This document shows, piece by piece, positions 55,286 to 63,943 of a stretch of DNA of 64,000 nucleotides. The position numbers and the translations under genes were made by a program. Each line of letters begins with the position of its first letter. Within the stretch, counting starts at the first letter, position 1. Under the pieces are notes generated by a model that did not search any database, was not told where the DNA came from, and worked only from the letters and a program-made list of their open reading frames with translations. Where the stretch lies: contig NZ_CALISE010000013.1 in NCBI RefSeq assembly GCF_938041965.1, forward strand, positions 3,060 through 67,059, in the 5' to 3' direction. Origin of the DNA: an uncultured Mogibacterium sp. (GTDB taxonomy: Bacteria; Bacillota; Clostridia; Peptostreptococcales; Anaerovoracaceae).

Positions 55286-55637
55286 GGGGGCGTCAGGTTT
55301 CGACAGGAGTGTGGAACAAGGATAAGCGAGCCGTGGAGCCGAGCCACGTAAAAAGCGGCGGTTAAATTCAAACGCTAAACAGAATAACAATTTCGCACTA
55401 GCTGCTTAGTTCAGCACCGCGCGTCAACCGGTATTCACCTGCAGGTAACGGATCTGGCGTCGATTATGCAGGAAAACCTTGCGTGAGCTCCTGGTAGCGT
55501 AAGGGAACAACGGGATAGTGATTGTGTAGTCTGCTGACGTGACGCCACATGAGCGAATTCTAAAGTATCAGCTGCGCTCGGAGAAAGTCCTTCGGAAATG
55601 CTCTTGGACGTGGGTTCAAATCCCACCGCCTCCACCA
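55286..55637 (+). ncRNA. ssrA: transfer-messenger RNA (ssrA)
   Basis: Trans-translation RNA of 352 nt. The 5' end GGGGGCG pairs with CGCCTCC at 55627-55633, followed by A and an encoded CCA. The T arm (GGGTTCAAATCCC) lies next to it. The tag reading frame is 55374-55406, giving AKQNNNFALAA before TAG, with the usual hydrophobic ALAA degron. The 3' half of this gene is a frequent integration site for mobile elements, and the accessory region starts right behind it. Confidence 0.97.
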
Positions 55638-55644
55638 AAAATCA

Positions 55645-55680
55645 GCTCTGGTCATGATTGGCCAGGGCCCTTTGTTTGTA
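55645..55680 (+). terminator. tmRNA terminator
   Basis: GCTCTGGTC (55645-55653), loop ATGATT, GGCCAGGGC (55660-55668): nine pairs including two G-U, then a T-rich tail. Confidence 0.78.
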
Positions 55681-56001
55681 AAGATTTCTGGCATTTTGCT
55701 TGCAGGAACAGGATTTTGGAATTCTTCGTTATACCAATTTCAAACATATTCAGACCGCGTTCAAAACCACAAAATTTCTGACATATGGCTTGACACTTTA
55801 TACTGAAAACAGTCAAAAAAGTGAGCATGGTTGATAATGTATGGATTTTGTGTCCGGAACTTAAGTTAGAGGGAATAACTTTAAAAATATGATTTATCAA
55901 TGAAAAACTGAACAAATGAACAGATAGAATGATGAAAGTATTGAATAAAAGCACAAATACTGAAAAACAAACATTCATAAATTGCAATTGCAAATTGAAC
56001 A
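55681..56001. other. gene-free AT-rich gap after ssrA
   Basis: About 320 bases with no supported gene. Two similar stretches (around 55683-55705 and 55769-55791, both with TTTCTGRCAT and CTTG) look like diverged direct repeats, perhaps mobile-element debris. No copy of the ssrA 3' end is present. Confidence 0.4.
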
Positions 56002-56590
56002 CTAACTAACATTTTGAACATGGGTAACTGAATACAATTGCTCGAGAAAAGCTTCAAACAGTTCTTCCGGTGTCATATACCCAAGCATCTTACGAGGAAG
56101 AGAGTTCATGCTGTCAGCATATTCGAGGCTCTGCTTGGCAGAATATCTATCAATAGATATTCCCTTAGGTACAAAGCGTCTGAAAATGCGTTATGCCTTT
56201 CAGTTTGAGGGCGTTCCCAAGATGAATAAGGATGTGCAAAATACACAAGAACCCCATACTTTTCAAGGTTGCTGAGCTCAGAGAATTCTGTTCTGTTATC
56301 AGCTGTAATGGGCTTGAATACAGAGGAAAATATTTCTCCATATTTCTCTCTCAGGACTTCCATTGCCGTCATAACGGATAAAGGATCTTTATCGGGAATC
56401 TTCATCGCTATACAGAAGTCTGTGACCTTTTCGACGATGGTAAGGACTACAGATTCGCTACCGGACTTCTTTCAGACGACTGTGTCGATTTCCCAGTGAC
56501 CAATTTCTTCTCGCGATGCAGCAATCTCAGCTCTACCAAAAGGATCCATCGTGGGTCTTTCTATATTCAGTTGTTCAAGTTCATTTTACA
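56002..56590 (-). pseudogene. IS30-family transposase fragment, broken
   Basis: Minus-strand remnant of the catalytic (integrase-core) half of an IS30-type transposase. Segments in order: RAEIAASREEIGHWEIDTVV, an in-frame TGA at 56472-56474 where relatives have Gly, then KKSGSESVVLTIVEKV, ITADNRTEFSELSNLEKYG, YFAHPYSSWERPQTERHNA, a one-base deletion in the A/T run near 56183-56186, and in the next frame RRFVPKGISIDRYSAK and LPRKMLGYMTPEELFEAFLE up to a stop at 56002. The N-terminal helix-turn-helix half is missing. It cannot be active and marks past insertion next to ssrA. Confidence 0.85.
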
Positions 56591-56698
56591 ATTAACCTTT
56601 ATTTTTTTGCAATATTTTTAATATTTATAATGAATGCTTGAATATCTGTTAAGTGCAGTACTATCTTGATAAGAGATAATATGAGGTGTAATCTAGGA

Positions 56699-56722
56699 CT
56701 AGGTATATGTTTATATACCTAG
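56699..56722. promoter_or_regulatory. 24-bp palindrome upstream of mcrB
   Basis: CTAGGTATAT (56699-56708), GTTT, ATATACCTAG (56713-56722), a perfect 10-bp stem about 40 bases before the mcrB start. Its left side GACTAGGTATA recurs in the terminator after mcrC. No T tract follows, so an operator or leader hairpin is more likely than a terminator. Confidence 0.55.
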
Positions 56723-56763
56723 CTATAGCGTACACTAATTTATCAAAAGATATGAGGTCGATA

Positions 56764-59358
56764 ATGGAGCAGGAACTTAATAAAAGCATAGTTATTGCAT
56801 ACTATCTTTCTAGAAGAGATAAAGAAGGTTTAAATGTTTTGGGATATAATACATTCTCTAAAGCTTTTAAAGAAATAGGGGAAATAATTGGGGAAAACCC
56901 GAATAATTTGAAAAACATGAGGGATGACTTTGATCCACTTTTTCCTAACGAAAGAAAAAGATGGCATCAAAGAGATCTGAGTGCTTCACGCCAGGAAGTA
57001 TTTGATAAATTCTCAAAGATGAGTGATCTTGACCTGGATGAATACGTAAAAGGGTTATTGAATGGAAATACAACCAACAATGATATATATACACAACATA
57101 ATTTGAGGTTTGATACAGAGAATGCTGAAAGTTTAGAAGAGTATAGAAAAGCAGCAGAAGTTGTTAAAAATCATATTTCGACAAATAGGGTTAATTTTAG
57201 ATATAGCAATGAGGAAGTTGAAGCAGTGCGCAATGAATTTCTGGATAAGTTTGCCCCAGAAAAGCTAGCAGCTATTCCTGATGAGAAGCTCTTAAAATCA
57301 TTATTTTATTCAAAAGATGGGAACGGGAGCAGCTTAAGCTACGTCCTTGAAAATCAAGAAAAAATAAAAAACATGTTTGGAGGGATAGCTGGAGGCAGTA
57401 CATATAAATTTGGCCTATTTCAGCGTAATGAGGATGGTATGTGGGTTACAGGAAGTGGTAATAAACCCACAGTACTGACAGAGAATGAGGCTCTTGAACT
57501 AGGCAAGGGAATACGAGATGAGATAATTGAAGGAGCTACACTTATAGCGAAGGCAAAACTGAACACTAAAGAAGACTATGAATCTTTAGACACGCTGCTT
57601 AATCGAAAAATCAAGGACACGGCAAAAAAAGTTTGGGTACAAAAATATTACCAAATACTATATCCAGAAAAGTTTGTAAGTTTCTATACAGAGGAATGGT
57701 TAAATCATTATCTGTATGCCTTAGACATAGAACCAAGTGAAAAGTTTTATGGTAAAAAAGGGCAGCTCGCCATTGTAAAAAGATTGTCAGGACTTGAAGA
57801 TAATGAGTTTTCTGATTCATTATTTGATTGTTTTAAGCAACCCAAAAAATTTATAAGGCTAGGCAGTTCGATTGATAATGGGCGCAGCATCGCTGGTGAA
57901 TGGCGTGAAAATGGGATTGTTGCGATTGGGTGGCCTAAAATTGGTTCACTTAAGCATTTTGCAAAAGGCAATTCTCTAAATAGAGAAAAACTAGTACACA
58001 TGCTTAAGGAGGAATACTACTCAGAGGATTCTTCAACATCTTCGAGGAAGGCTGGGGAAATAATAAAATTCTTTAATACTAATAAAGATACAGTTTTTAC
58101 TATCATGAATGGAGAAGAATTAATAGCGCTTGTTGATGAGCTTGGAGAGTACTACTTTGATTCAAACAATGCTCCATGGGTGCATTGTAAAAAAGGAGCT
58201 TGGCACATGAGCTTTCTTGAGGACGAGTTTCTACCAAAGAAGTCAGAGGGAAAACTAACAACATGCTATGAATTTAAAGAACCTGAAAATCTTCAGTTCT
58301 TATATAGAAAATATTACTATGACCTAGATGGAAAAGTGATGACTAAAATAGGCAACGAACTAAAATATAATACGGGACTTAAGACAATTTTTCCTGCAAA
58401 TAGAATCATATTTGGAGCACCTGGAACAGGAAAAAGTTATACCCTCGAGCAGGAACGAAAAAAAACGCTACAAAATGAGACAATTGGTGGATATGAACGT
58501 GTTACTTTTCATCCAGATTATACATACTCTCAGTTTGTTGGTACATATAAGCCCGTGACAGATAGATCAGGTACGATTAGTTATCAGTTTGTTCCAGGAC
58601 CTTTTATGAGAGTGTATGTTGAAGCGCTTAAAAATGGAAGAAGTGGAAATCCTGAGCCATATATTCTTATCATAGAAGAAATTAACCGAGCAAATGTGGC
58701 AGCTGTATTTGGAGATGTTTTTCAGCTTCTTGACCGTGATAGCTTCAATGTAAGTGAATATCCGATACACGCAACAGAGGATGTTAGAACTTATCTTGCA
58801 GTCCAGCTTGGCGGCAATCCAGAAGACTATACAGAAATAAAGATTCCAGATAATATGCTGATTTGGGCAACTATGAACAGCGCAGATCAAGGAGTGTTTC
58901 CAATGGATACTGCTTTTAAACGCAGATGGGATTTTAACTACCTTGGCATAAATAATGGAGAGGGCGAAATTTCAGGAAAATTCGTTATACTTGGAGAAGG
59001 AGAGCATAGAAAAAAAGTCGAATGGAATATATTAAGAAAAGAAATAAATAATGTTCTTCTTAATGACTGTAAAGTTAACGAAGATAAGCTGATGGGACCT
59101 TTCTTCCTTGAAATCAAGAATCTTTCAGAAAGCGAGAAACTGGATAAAGATAATTTTAGTAGAATATTTAAGAATAAAGTTATTATGTACCTATTTGATG
59201 ATGCCGCAAAGCAGAAGCGTCCCACACTTTTCAGTGGTTGCGACATAAAGAATATATATTCAGCAATTTGTGATGCGTTTGATGAAAAAGGTGTAGACAT
59301 ATTTAACGAGTCTATAAGGAATGCTTTCTTGAATTCAGTAGATGGAGTAGAAGAATAA
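56764..59358 (+). CDS. mcrB: McrB-type GTPase/AAA+ subunit of a type IV restriction system
   Basis: 864 aa. N-terminal helical region (residues 1-105), a middle region, and a PUA/EVE-like part at about 365-485 (GEWRENGIVAIGWPKIGSLK) that probably reads modified bases. The AAA+ motor starts near residue 545: Walker A GAPGTGKSYTLEQ, Walker B ILIIEEINRANVAAVFGDVF, sensor WATMNSADQGVFPMDTAFKR with RRWDF. In McrBC the GTP-driven ring moves DNA to the McrC nuclease. GAGG before ATG 56764 supports this start; the frame runs 19 codons further through the upstream palindrome. Base use is clearly more AT-rich than in the core genes. Confidence 0.9.
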   Translation: MEQELNKSIVIAYYLSRRDKEGLNVLGYNTFSKAFKEIGEIIGENPNNLKNMRDDFDPLFPNERKRWHQRDLSASRQEVFDKFSKMSDLDLDEYVKGLLNGNTTNNDIYTQHNLRFDTENAESLEEYRKAAEVVKNHISTNRVNFRYSNEEVEAVRNEFLDKFAPEKLAAIPDEKLLKSLFYSKDGNGSSLSYVLENQEKIKNMFGGIAGGSTYKFGLFQRNEDGMWVTGSGNKPTVLTENEALELGKGIRDEIIEGATLIAKAKLNTKEDYESLDTLLNRKIKDTAKKVWVQKYYQILYPEKFVSFYTEEWLNHYLYALDIEPSEKFYGKKGQLAIVKRLSGLEDNEFSDSLFDCFKQPKKFIRLGSSIDNGRSIAGEWRENGIVAIGWPKIGSLKHFAKGNSLNREKLVHMLKEEYYSEDSSTSSRKAGEIIKFFNTNKDTVFTIMNGEELIALVDELGEYYFDSNNAPWVHCKKGAWHMSFLEDEFLPKKSEGKLTTCYEFKEPENLQFLYRKYYYDLDGKVMTKIGNELKYNTGLKTIFPANRIIFGAPGTGKSYTLEQERKKTLQNETIGGYERVTFHPDYTYSQFVGTYKPVTDRSGTISYQFVPGPFMRVYVEALKNGRSGNPEPYILIIEEINRANVAAVFGDVFQLLDRDSFNVSEYPIHATEDVRTYLAVQLGGNPEDYTEIKIPDNMLIWATMNSADQGVFPMDTAFKRRWDFNYLGINNGEGEISGKFVILGEGEHRKKVEWNILRKEINNVLLNDCKVNEDKLMGPFFLEIKNLSESEKLDKDNFSRIFKNKVIMYLFDDAAKQKRPTLFSGCDIKNIYSAICDAFDEKGVDIFNESIRNAFLNSVDGVEE

Positions 59359-60836
59359 TGAGTTTGAAATCAGCCTATATCCGAGAGCAGAAAAGATACA
59401 CTCAAGGAGAACTCGTTAAACTCTTTGTGGGCGATGAAAGCGAGATAATCAGAATCCTTAAGCGCCTTAAGGAGTATGGGGTGTTAAAAGTTGTAAAGGC
59501 ATCTGATGAACAAAAGGCACTCACAGATTTGATTGAAGAGGACATTGAGATTTCGGATATTGAAGCTGGTGAGAATGAATATCTATATACATTTACCTTT
59601 GTTGGAGTGATTACAGTTGCAGGACGAATTATAAAATGCTATCCCAAATATTTACTGCATACAGAAGAACCAGTTTCAGAAATGAAACAGATTATTAAAG
59701 TAATAGAAAAGTATAACGGAAAAGAACAAATTATTAGGATGGTTAATGACACAACTGATAGTGCCGCTTTTAATATGTTAGCTGTAATGCTTTGGATGCT
59801 TCAGGATTACTTTGAAAATGGTAGTTATTCTAGCTCAAAGGATATAATTGAGATTAATGGTACAGGGGAAATACTGTGGGATAAAACGATAAATGAAACA
59901 TTTGCTATTATAAACGATAATCGTCCATACTACCAAGATATGTATACTCGAAAAAGAGTAAATGATGACCAAGACTATTTTAAAAGACTTCATGAGTGTG
60001 TGCTTACAAAGTGCTCAAAAGAATTAGCTAGTGCGGATTTGCTCAATCTTTTTGATATTCTTGGAGTCGATTTATCTGATGAAGAAATCTGTGACTTTGG
60101 AGAGAATGATTATATTCTTGATCGAATTTACAAAGAGCTGAATATACAGTTTGGAACTAGAAAGCAGATGGTTCTTAAAACAATATACTCTTATATTGCT
60201 AATAGTAGCACACATATTGATGATATGGATTGTTTTAGCATGTTTGGCACAAATAGCTTCAACTTAATTTGGGAAAAAGCATGTTCTGAAATTTTAGATA
60301 ATCAACTAGATAGGCCTATTGGATTGATTGCATTACCCGTTCCACTTGGAGATGAGTTTAATCAGAGGACAAAGCTTATAGATGTTATTGAGCATCCTAT
60401 ATGGTTTGGCAAATCAGAAAGAGAATACTTTGAACAAAAAGCACAAGATACTCTGATTCCAGATATAATCAGTATCTATAAAGAAAATGACAAACATAAG
60501 TGTGTCATATTTGATGCAAAGTACTACAATTTGCAATTAGAAAAAAATAAACCATTGAGAGGCCAACCGGGGATAGAATCGGTTACAAAACAATACCTAT
60601 ATCAACTAGCATATAAAGATTTTCTCGATTATCATGGCATGAAACAAGAAAATATAAATAATTGCTTTCTTATGCCAACTGAAGGAGATGAGATAATTGA
60701 AACTGGATATGTAATGGTTGGATTTTTGAAGCGGATGGATTTAGGGGATATTAGTATAAGGTTACTGCCAGCGCGTACAGTATATCAGATGTATTTAGAA
60801 AATAAGAAAATGGAAATTGCCAAATTGAATTTATAG
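59358..60836 (+). CDS. mcrC: McrC-type nuclease subunit of the type IV restriction system
   Basis: 492 aa. N-terminal winged-helix-like part (QGELVKLFVGDESEIIRILK), a middle domain, and a C-terminal PD-(D/E)xK nuclease: TLIPDIISIYKE, then VIFDAKYYNLQ (near residue 385) with the catalytic Asp and Lys, followed by VTKQYLYQLAY. With McrB it should cut DNA that carries modified cytosines or other modified bases. The start shares one base with the mcrB stop. The terminator at 60863 ends the two-gene unit. Confidence 0.9.
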   Translation: MSLKSAYIREQKRYTQGELVKLFVGDESEIIRILKRLKEYGVLKVVKASDEQKALTDLIEEDIEISDIEAGENEYLYTFTFVGVITVAGRIIKCYPKYLLHTEEPVSEMKQIIKVIEKYNGKEQIIRMVNDTTDSAAFNMLAVMLWMLQDYFENGSYSSSKDIIEINGTGEILWDKTINETFAIINDNRPYYQDMYTRKRVNDDQDYFKRLHECVLTKCSKELASADLLNLFDILGVDLSDEEICDFGENDYILDRIYKELNIQFGTRKQMVLKTIYSYIANSSTHIDDMDCFSMFGTNSFNLIWEKACSEILDNQLDRPIGLIALPVPLGDEFNQRTKLIDVIEHPIWFGKSEREYFEQKAQDTLIPDIISIYKENDKHKCVIFDAKYYNLQLEKNKPLRGQPGIESVTKQYLYQLAYKDFLDYHGMKQENINNCFLMPTEGDEIIETGYVMVGFLKRMDLGDISIRLLPARTVYQMYLENKKMEIAKLNL

Positions 60837-60862
60837 AATTTGTTAGTTGCATAAAGATGTAA

Positions 60863-60888
60863 GACTAGGTATACACCTAGTCATTTTT
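60863..60888 (+). terminator. terminator of mcrBC
   Basis: GACTAGGT (60863-60870), ATAC, ACCTAGTC (60875-60882), then CATTTTTT. It shares GACTAGGTATA with the palindrome upstream of mcrB. Confidence 0.82.
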
Positions 60889-60957
60889 TATAAAGAGTTA
60901 TACAAAAAAACTATATTAAGATGCGATATATTGACCATAACAATTTCTGTTTAATTA

Positions 60958-60987
60958 TTGTCATTGATAGAATTGACTTAACATAAT
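60958..60987 (+). promoter_or_regulatory. candidate promoter of the tudS-like/ABC operon
   Basis: TTGTCA (60958-60963), 18-nt spacer, CATAAT (60982-60987), about 50 bases before the gene at 61040. Confidence 0.4.
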
Positions 60988-61039
60988 TATTTCTAGGTGT
61001 CTCAAAACATGTAAATTCCGCGGAACGTAAGGGCAAGTA

Positions 61040-61600
61040 ATGAAGCGAACAAGAAGGATTGTGATAATTTCACACTGTTTATTAAATGTAAATGCAAAGG
61101 TAGAGCCTCTTGCAAAAGAAATGGGAGGATCATCTATCATCTGCAAACTTGTTGAATTAGGATATGGGATTATCCAGCTACCCTGCATAGAGATGGCTAT
61201 GTTTGGATCTAAAAGATGGGGGCTTGTTTATGAACAATGTAACTTTCCAGCATTTCGCGAACAGTGTCAAAGATTACTTCATCCCATTGTACAGCAGTTA
61301 AAGGATTACAAAGAGCATGGATATTCAATAGAGATGGTCATAGGGTTAGATGGTAGTCCTACTTGTGGCATTAATTTCGTATCTAAAGGAAATTGGTTTG
61401 GTGAACTCAATTCAGAAAACAATTATCAAGCTAAAATTGACACACTTCATATTGCTAAAGGAAAAGGTGTAATGATGGAGGTGCTTGAGAATATGTTAAA
61501 AGAGAATGGAATTTCCACATTGTTTTATGGAATTGATGAAAGAGAACCTATATATGAAGAACTAATACAGATGTTAAATCAGAAACATGAAAACAATTAA
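61040..61600 (+). CDS. TudS-related putative desulfidase (DUF523-like)
   Basis: 186 aa, similar to the CD3072-type group related to thiouracil desulfidase TudS. Three cysteines sit in family-like places: ISHCLLNVNAKV near the start, IQLPCIEMAMFG near residue 54, and DGSPTCGINF near 110; in TudS three cysteines hold a [4Fe-4S] cluster that takes sulfur from the substrate. The actual substrate is unknown. It is followed after 14 bases by an amino-acid ABC importer, which hints at a sulfur-containing imported compound. The ribosome site (AAGGG) is weak. Confidence 0.75.
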   Translation: MKRTRRIVIISHCLLNVNAKVEPLAKEMGGSSIICKLVELGYGIIQLPCIEMAMFGSKRWGLVYEQCNFPAFREQCQRLLHPIVQQLKDYKEHGYSIEMVIGLDGSPTCGINFVSKGNWFGELNSENNYQAKIDTLHIAKGKGVMMEVLENMLKENGISTLFYGIDEREPIYEELIQMLNQKHENN

Positions 61601-61614
61601 TGAAAGGAAAAGCT

Positions 61615-62409
61615 ATGAAAAAGAAAACGTTTATAACTGTCGCAGTAATTATGGTCGTAATGCTTTTTATGACGTCGTGTGGAAATAAAAAAACTACAGA
61701 AGATTCATCTCTAAAGAACATAAAAAAGGCAGGGGTATTAAAAGTTGGAATGTGCCCGGAATACCCTCCGTTTGAGAGCATTAATAACTCAGGTGCAATT
61801 GAGGGGTTTGATGCCGATCTGGCTGAAGCAATTGGTAAAGAGATGGGGGTAAAAGTTGAATTAGTGAACACTCCATGGGAGGGACTGATTTCTGGCCTAT
61901 CAAGCGGGGATTTTGATATTATAATGTCAGGCATGTCTCCTGAAGAAGCAAAGGAGTCCGGGGGCAAGGTTAATGTATCAAATTCATATTTTAATCTTGA
62001 TGAAGTTATTCTCACAACTAACAAGGATATTAAGTCCAAAAAAGATTTAGCTGGAAAAATTGTTGGAAGCCATGCGGGTAGTGCTTCTGAAAATGCAGTA
62101 AAAAGCCTAGAAGAGCAGAAAATAAAAATAAAAAAATCTGCTACATATAATAGACATTCTGAAGCTCTAGCGGATATGTTAAATGGAAATATAGATGCAA
62201 TGGTTGTTGAAAAATCATGGGCAAAAGAAAAAGCAAAGACCAATACAAAGTTAATTATTGTTGATGATCCAGTTCAAACTATTAAAATTGCTGCAGTATT
62301 TCCAAAAGGAAATGATTCCCTAACAAAAGAGTTTAACAAAGCATTGAAGACAGCAAAGGAAAACGGTACATACGATAAAATCTATAACAAGTGGTTTGCT
62401 GCTGAATAG
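61615..62409 (+). CDS. amino acid ABC transporter substrate-binding lipoprotein
   Basis: Family 3 solute-binding protein (264 aa). The signal peptide ends in lipobox MTSC (around residue 22). LKVGMCPEYPPFESINN and GFDADLAEAIGKEMGVKVEL are standard first-lobe motifs. The usual T-P-E-R motif is altered to MSPEEAKESGG, which may change ligand choice. AAAGGA precedes ATG 61615; ATG 61600 is the alternative. First gene of a complete three-part importer. Confidence 0.92.
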   Translation: MKKKTFITVAVIMVVMLFMTSCGNKKTTEDSSLKNIKKAGVLKVGMCPEYPPFESINNSGAIEGFDADLAEAIGKEMGVKVELVNTPWEGLISGLSSGDFDIIMSGMSPEEAKESGGKVNVSNSYFNLDEVILTTNKDIKSKKDLAGKIVGSHAGSASENAVKSLEEQKIKIKKSATYNRHSEALADMLNGNIDAMVVEKSWAKEKAKTNTKLIIVDDPVQTIKIAAVFPKGNDSLTKEFNKALKTAKENGTYDKIYNKWFAAE

Positions 62410-62431
62410 ATAATAAAGAAAGGCGAAAATA

Positions 62432-63097
62432 GTGACGAAGTTAGATTTTTCGGTACTATGGCCATTTAGAAAACTACTGCCAGCCGCTCTCGGACTTACT
62501 ATCGGGATTGGCCTGGCAGGTTTTATTTTAGCTCTGGCTATAGCAATAATAGTTGGTAGTTTAAGAAGTAGAAAGCTACCAAAGATAATTTCTGTAATAC
62601 TCTCTACTTACGTAGAAGTTTTTCGTGGGACTCCATTGCTAGTTCAATTATTTTTTGTATACTATGGTCTGCCTGGATTAGGATTTCACATTGGACCTAT
62701 TAAAGCAGCAATCATAACAATGGGCCTTAATAGTGGTTCGTATTTATCGGAGAATATTCGAGCATCTATACTAGCTGTAGATAGAGGTCAATATGAGGCT
62801 GCATACATACTAGGATATACCCCAATACAAAGAACGTTTCATATAATACTGCCACAAGCAATAAGAGTTGCAATACCTTCTCTTATGAATGGGTTTTCAG
62901 CAATAATAAAGGAAACCTCATTAGTATCAGTTTTGCCTGTCGTAGAAATTACGAAATTAGGTAACCAGGTTTATGCTAGAACATATCATCCATTCGAAAT
63001 ATATATAATGCTCGGTATCATATATTTTGTTTTAACCTATACAGTTACCTTCTTTGCAAAATGGCTTGAGAGGAGGTCATCAAGATGGGAACTTTAA
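62432..63097 (+). CDS. amino acid ABC transporter permease
   Basis: 221-aa His/Glu/Gln-type permease with about five helices. EVFRGTPLLVQLFFVYYGLP and the EAA loop YEAAYILGYTPIQRTFHIIL are diagnostic. The start is GTG 62432 with AAAGGCG upstream. It overlaps the ATPase gene by 13 bases, so the two are coupled. Confidence 0.94.
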   Translation: MTKLDFSVLWPFRKLLPAALGLTIGIGLAGFILALAIAIIVGSLRSRKLPKIISVILSTYVEVFRGTPLLVQLFFVYYGLPGLGFHIGPIKAAIITMGLNSGSYLSENIRASILAVDRGQYEAAYILGYTPIQRTFHIILPQAIRVAIPSLMNGFSAIIKETSLVSVLPVVEITKLGNQVYARTYHPFEIYIMLGIIYFVLTYTVTFFAKWLERRSSRWEL

Positions 63098-63819
63098 TTG
63101 ATATAAACGGATTAAGAAAATCGTACAGTGAAAATACTGTTTTAAAAGGAGTCAATCTAACTGTAAACAGGGGTGAAATAATTGCAATTATCGGTGCTAG
63201 TGGTTCTGGGAAAAGCACTTTAGTAAGATGCATTGCAAACCTTGAACAATATCAAGATGGTTCAATAACTATAAATGGAAAAAAGAATAGTGATTATAAA
63301 TCTCTAAATGGGATATTGGGAATGGTTTTTCAAAATTACAATCTGTTTCCACACTACACTGTTTTAGATAATATAACTAAACCTCTTCAGGTTGTTATGA
63401 AGTACTCAGTTACTGATGCAGAAAAAAAGGCAAAAATACTTTTAGAAAGAGTAAGGTTAATAGATTATAAAAATCAGTATCCATCTACACTTTCTGGTGG
63501 ACAAAAGCAAAGACTTGCTATTGCAAGAACCCTTGCAATGGATCCCAAGATCGTTATTTTTGATGAACCAACATCGTCATTGGATCCTGAACTGGCACAT
63601 GAAGTGTTTAGTACGATTAATGAGCTTGCTTTAGAAGGACAAACAATGCTAATTGTTACACATCAAATAAATGCAATTAGTCACTTTGCTACAAGGGTGC
63701 TTTTCTTGAATAATGGTATTATTGAAGAAGACGGAACATGTGATGAAATATTTTGTAATACAGCAAATGAAAATTTATCTAGCTTCTTAAAAATGGTTGA
63801 ATTTGATGATTTGTATTGA
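63085..63819 (+). CDS. amino acid ABC transporter ATP-binding protein
   Basis: 244-aa ATPase of the GlnQ/HisP type. Walker A GASGSGKSTLVR (about residue 36), Q-loop VFQNYNLFPHYTVL, signature LSGGQKQRLAIARTL, Walker B IVIFDEPTSSLDPE and H-loop VTHQ. AGGAGGTC lies before ATG 63085 inside the permease gene. It completes this importer and could also serve the ATPase-less pair at 24.6-26.2 kb; that is speculation. Confidence 0.95.
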   Translation: MGTLIDINGLRKSYSENTVLKGVNLTVNRGEIIAIIGASGSGKSTLVRCIANLEQYQDGSITINGKKNSDYKSLNGILGMVFQNYNLFPHYTVLDNITKPLQVVMKYSVTDAEKKAKILLERVRLIDYKNQYPSTLSGGQKQRLAIARTLAMDPKIVIFDEPTSSLDPELAHEVFSTINELALEGQTMLIVTHQINAISHFATRVLFLNNGIIEEDGTCDEIFCNTANENLSSFLKMVEFDDLY

Positions 63820-63943
63820 TATATCGTGTAGTGCTAATTTTATGCCAACCATGCATTTACGGTATAGTAAAAAAACACACATGCAATTAAAGCGACGGTA
63901 ATTGATAAACCTTCAAATCTATAGATGAGAGAAAAAGCGCCAA

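Noticed and set aside
55435..55638. Minus-strand ORF with VEAVGFEPTS inside the tmRNA gene
   Set aside because: This is the well-known spurious ORF antisense to tmRNA/tRNA 3' ends; the strand holds no ribosome site and the RNA gene explains the sequence.
56106..56405. Intact small gene on the minus strand next to mcrB
   Set aside because: It is the middle piece of a broken IS30-type transposase, with family sequence continuing on both sides in other frames or past a stop.
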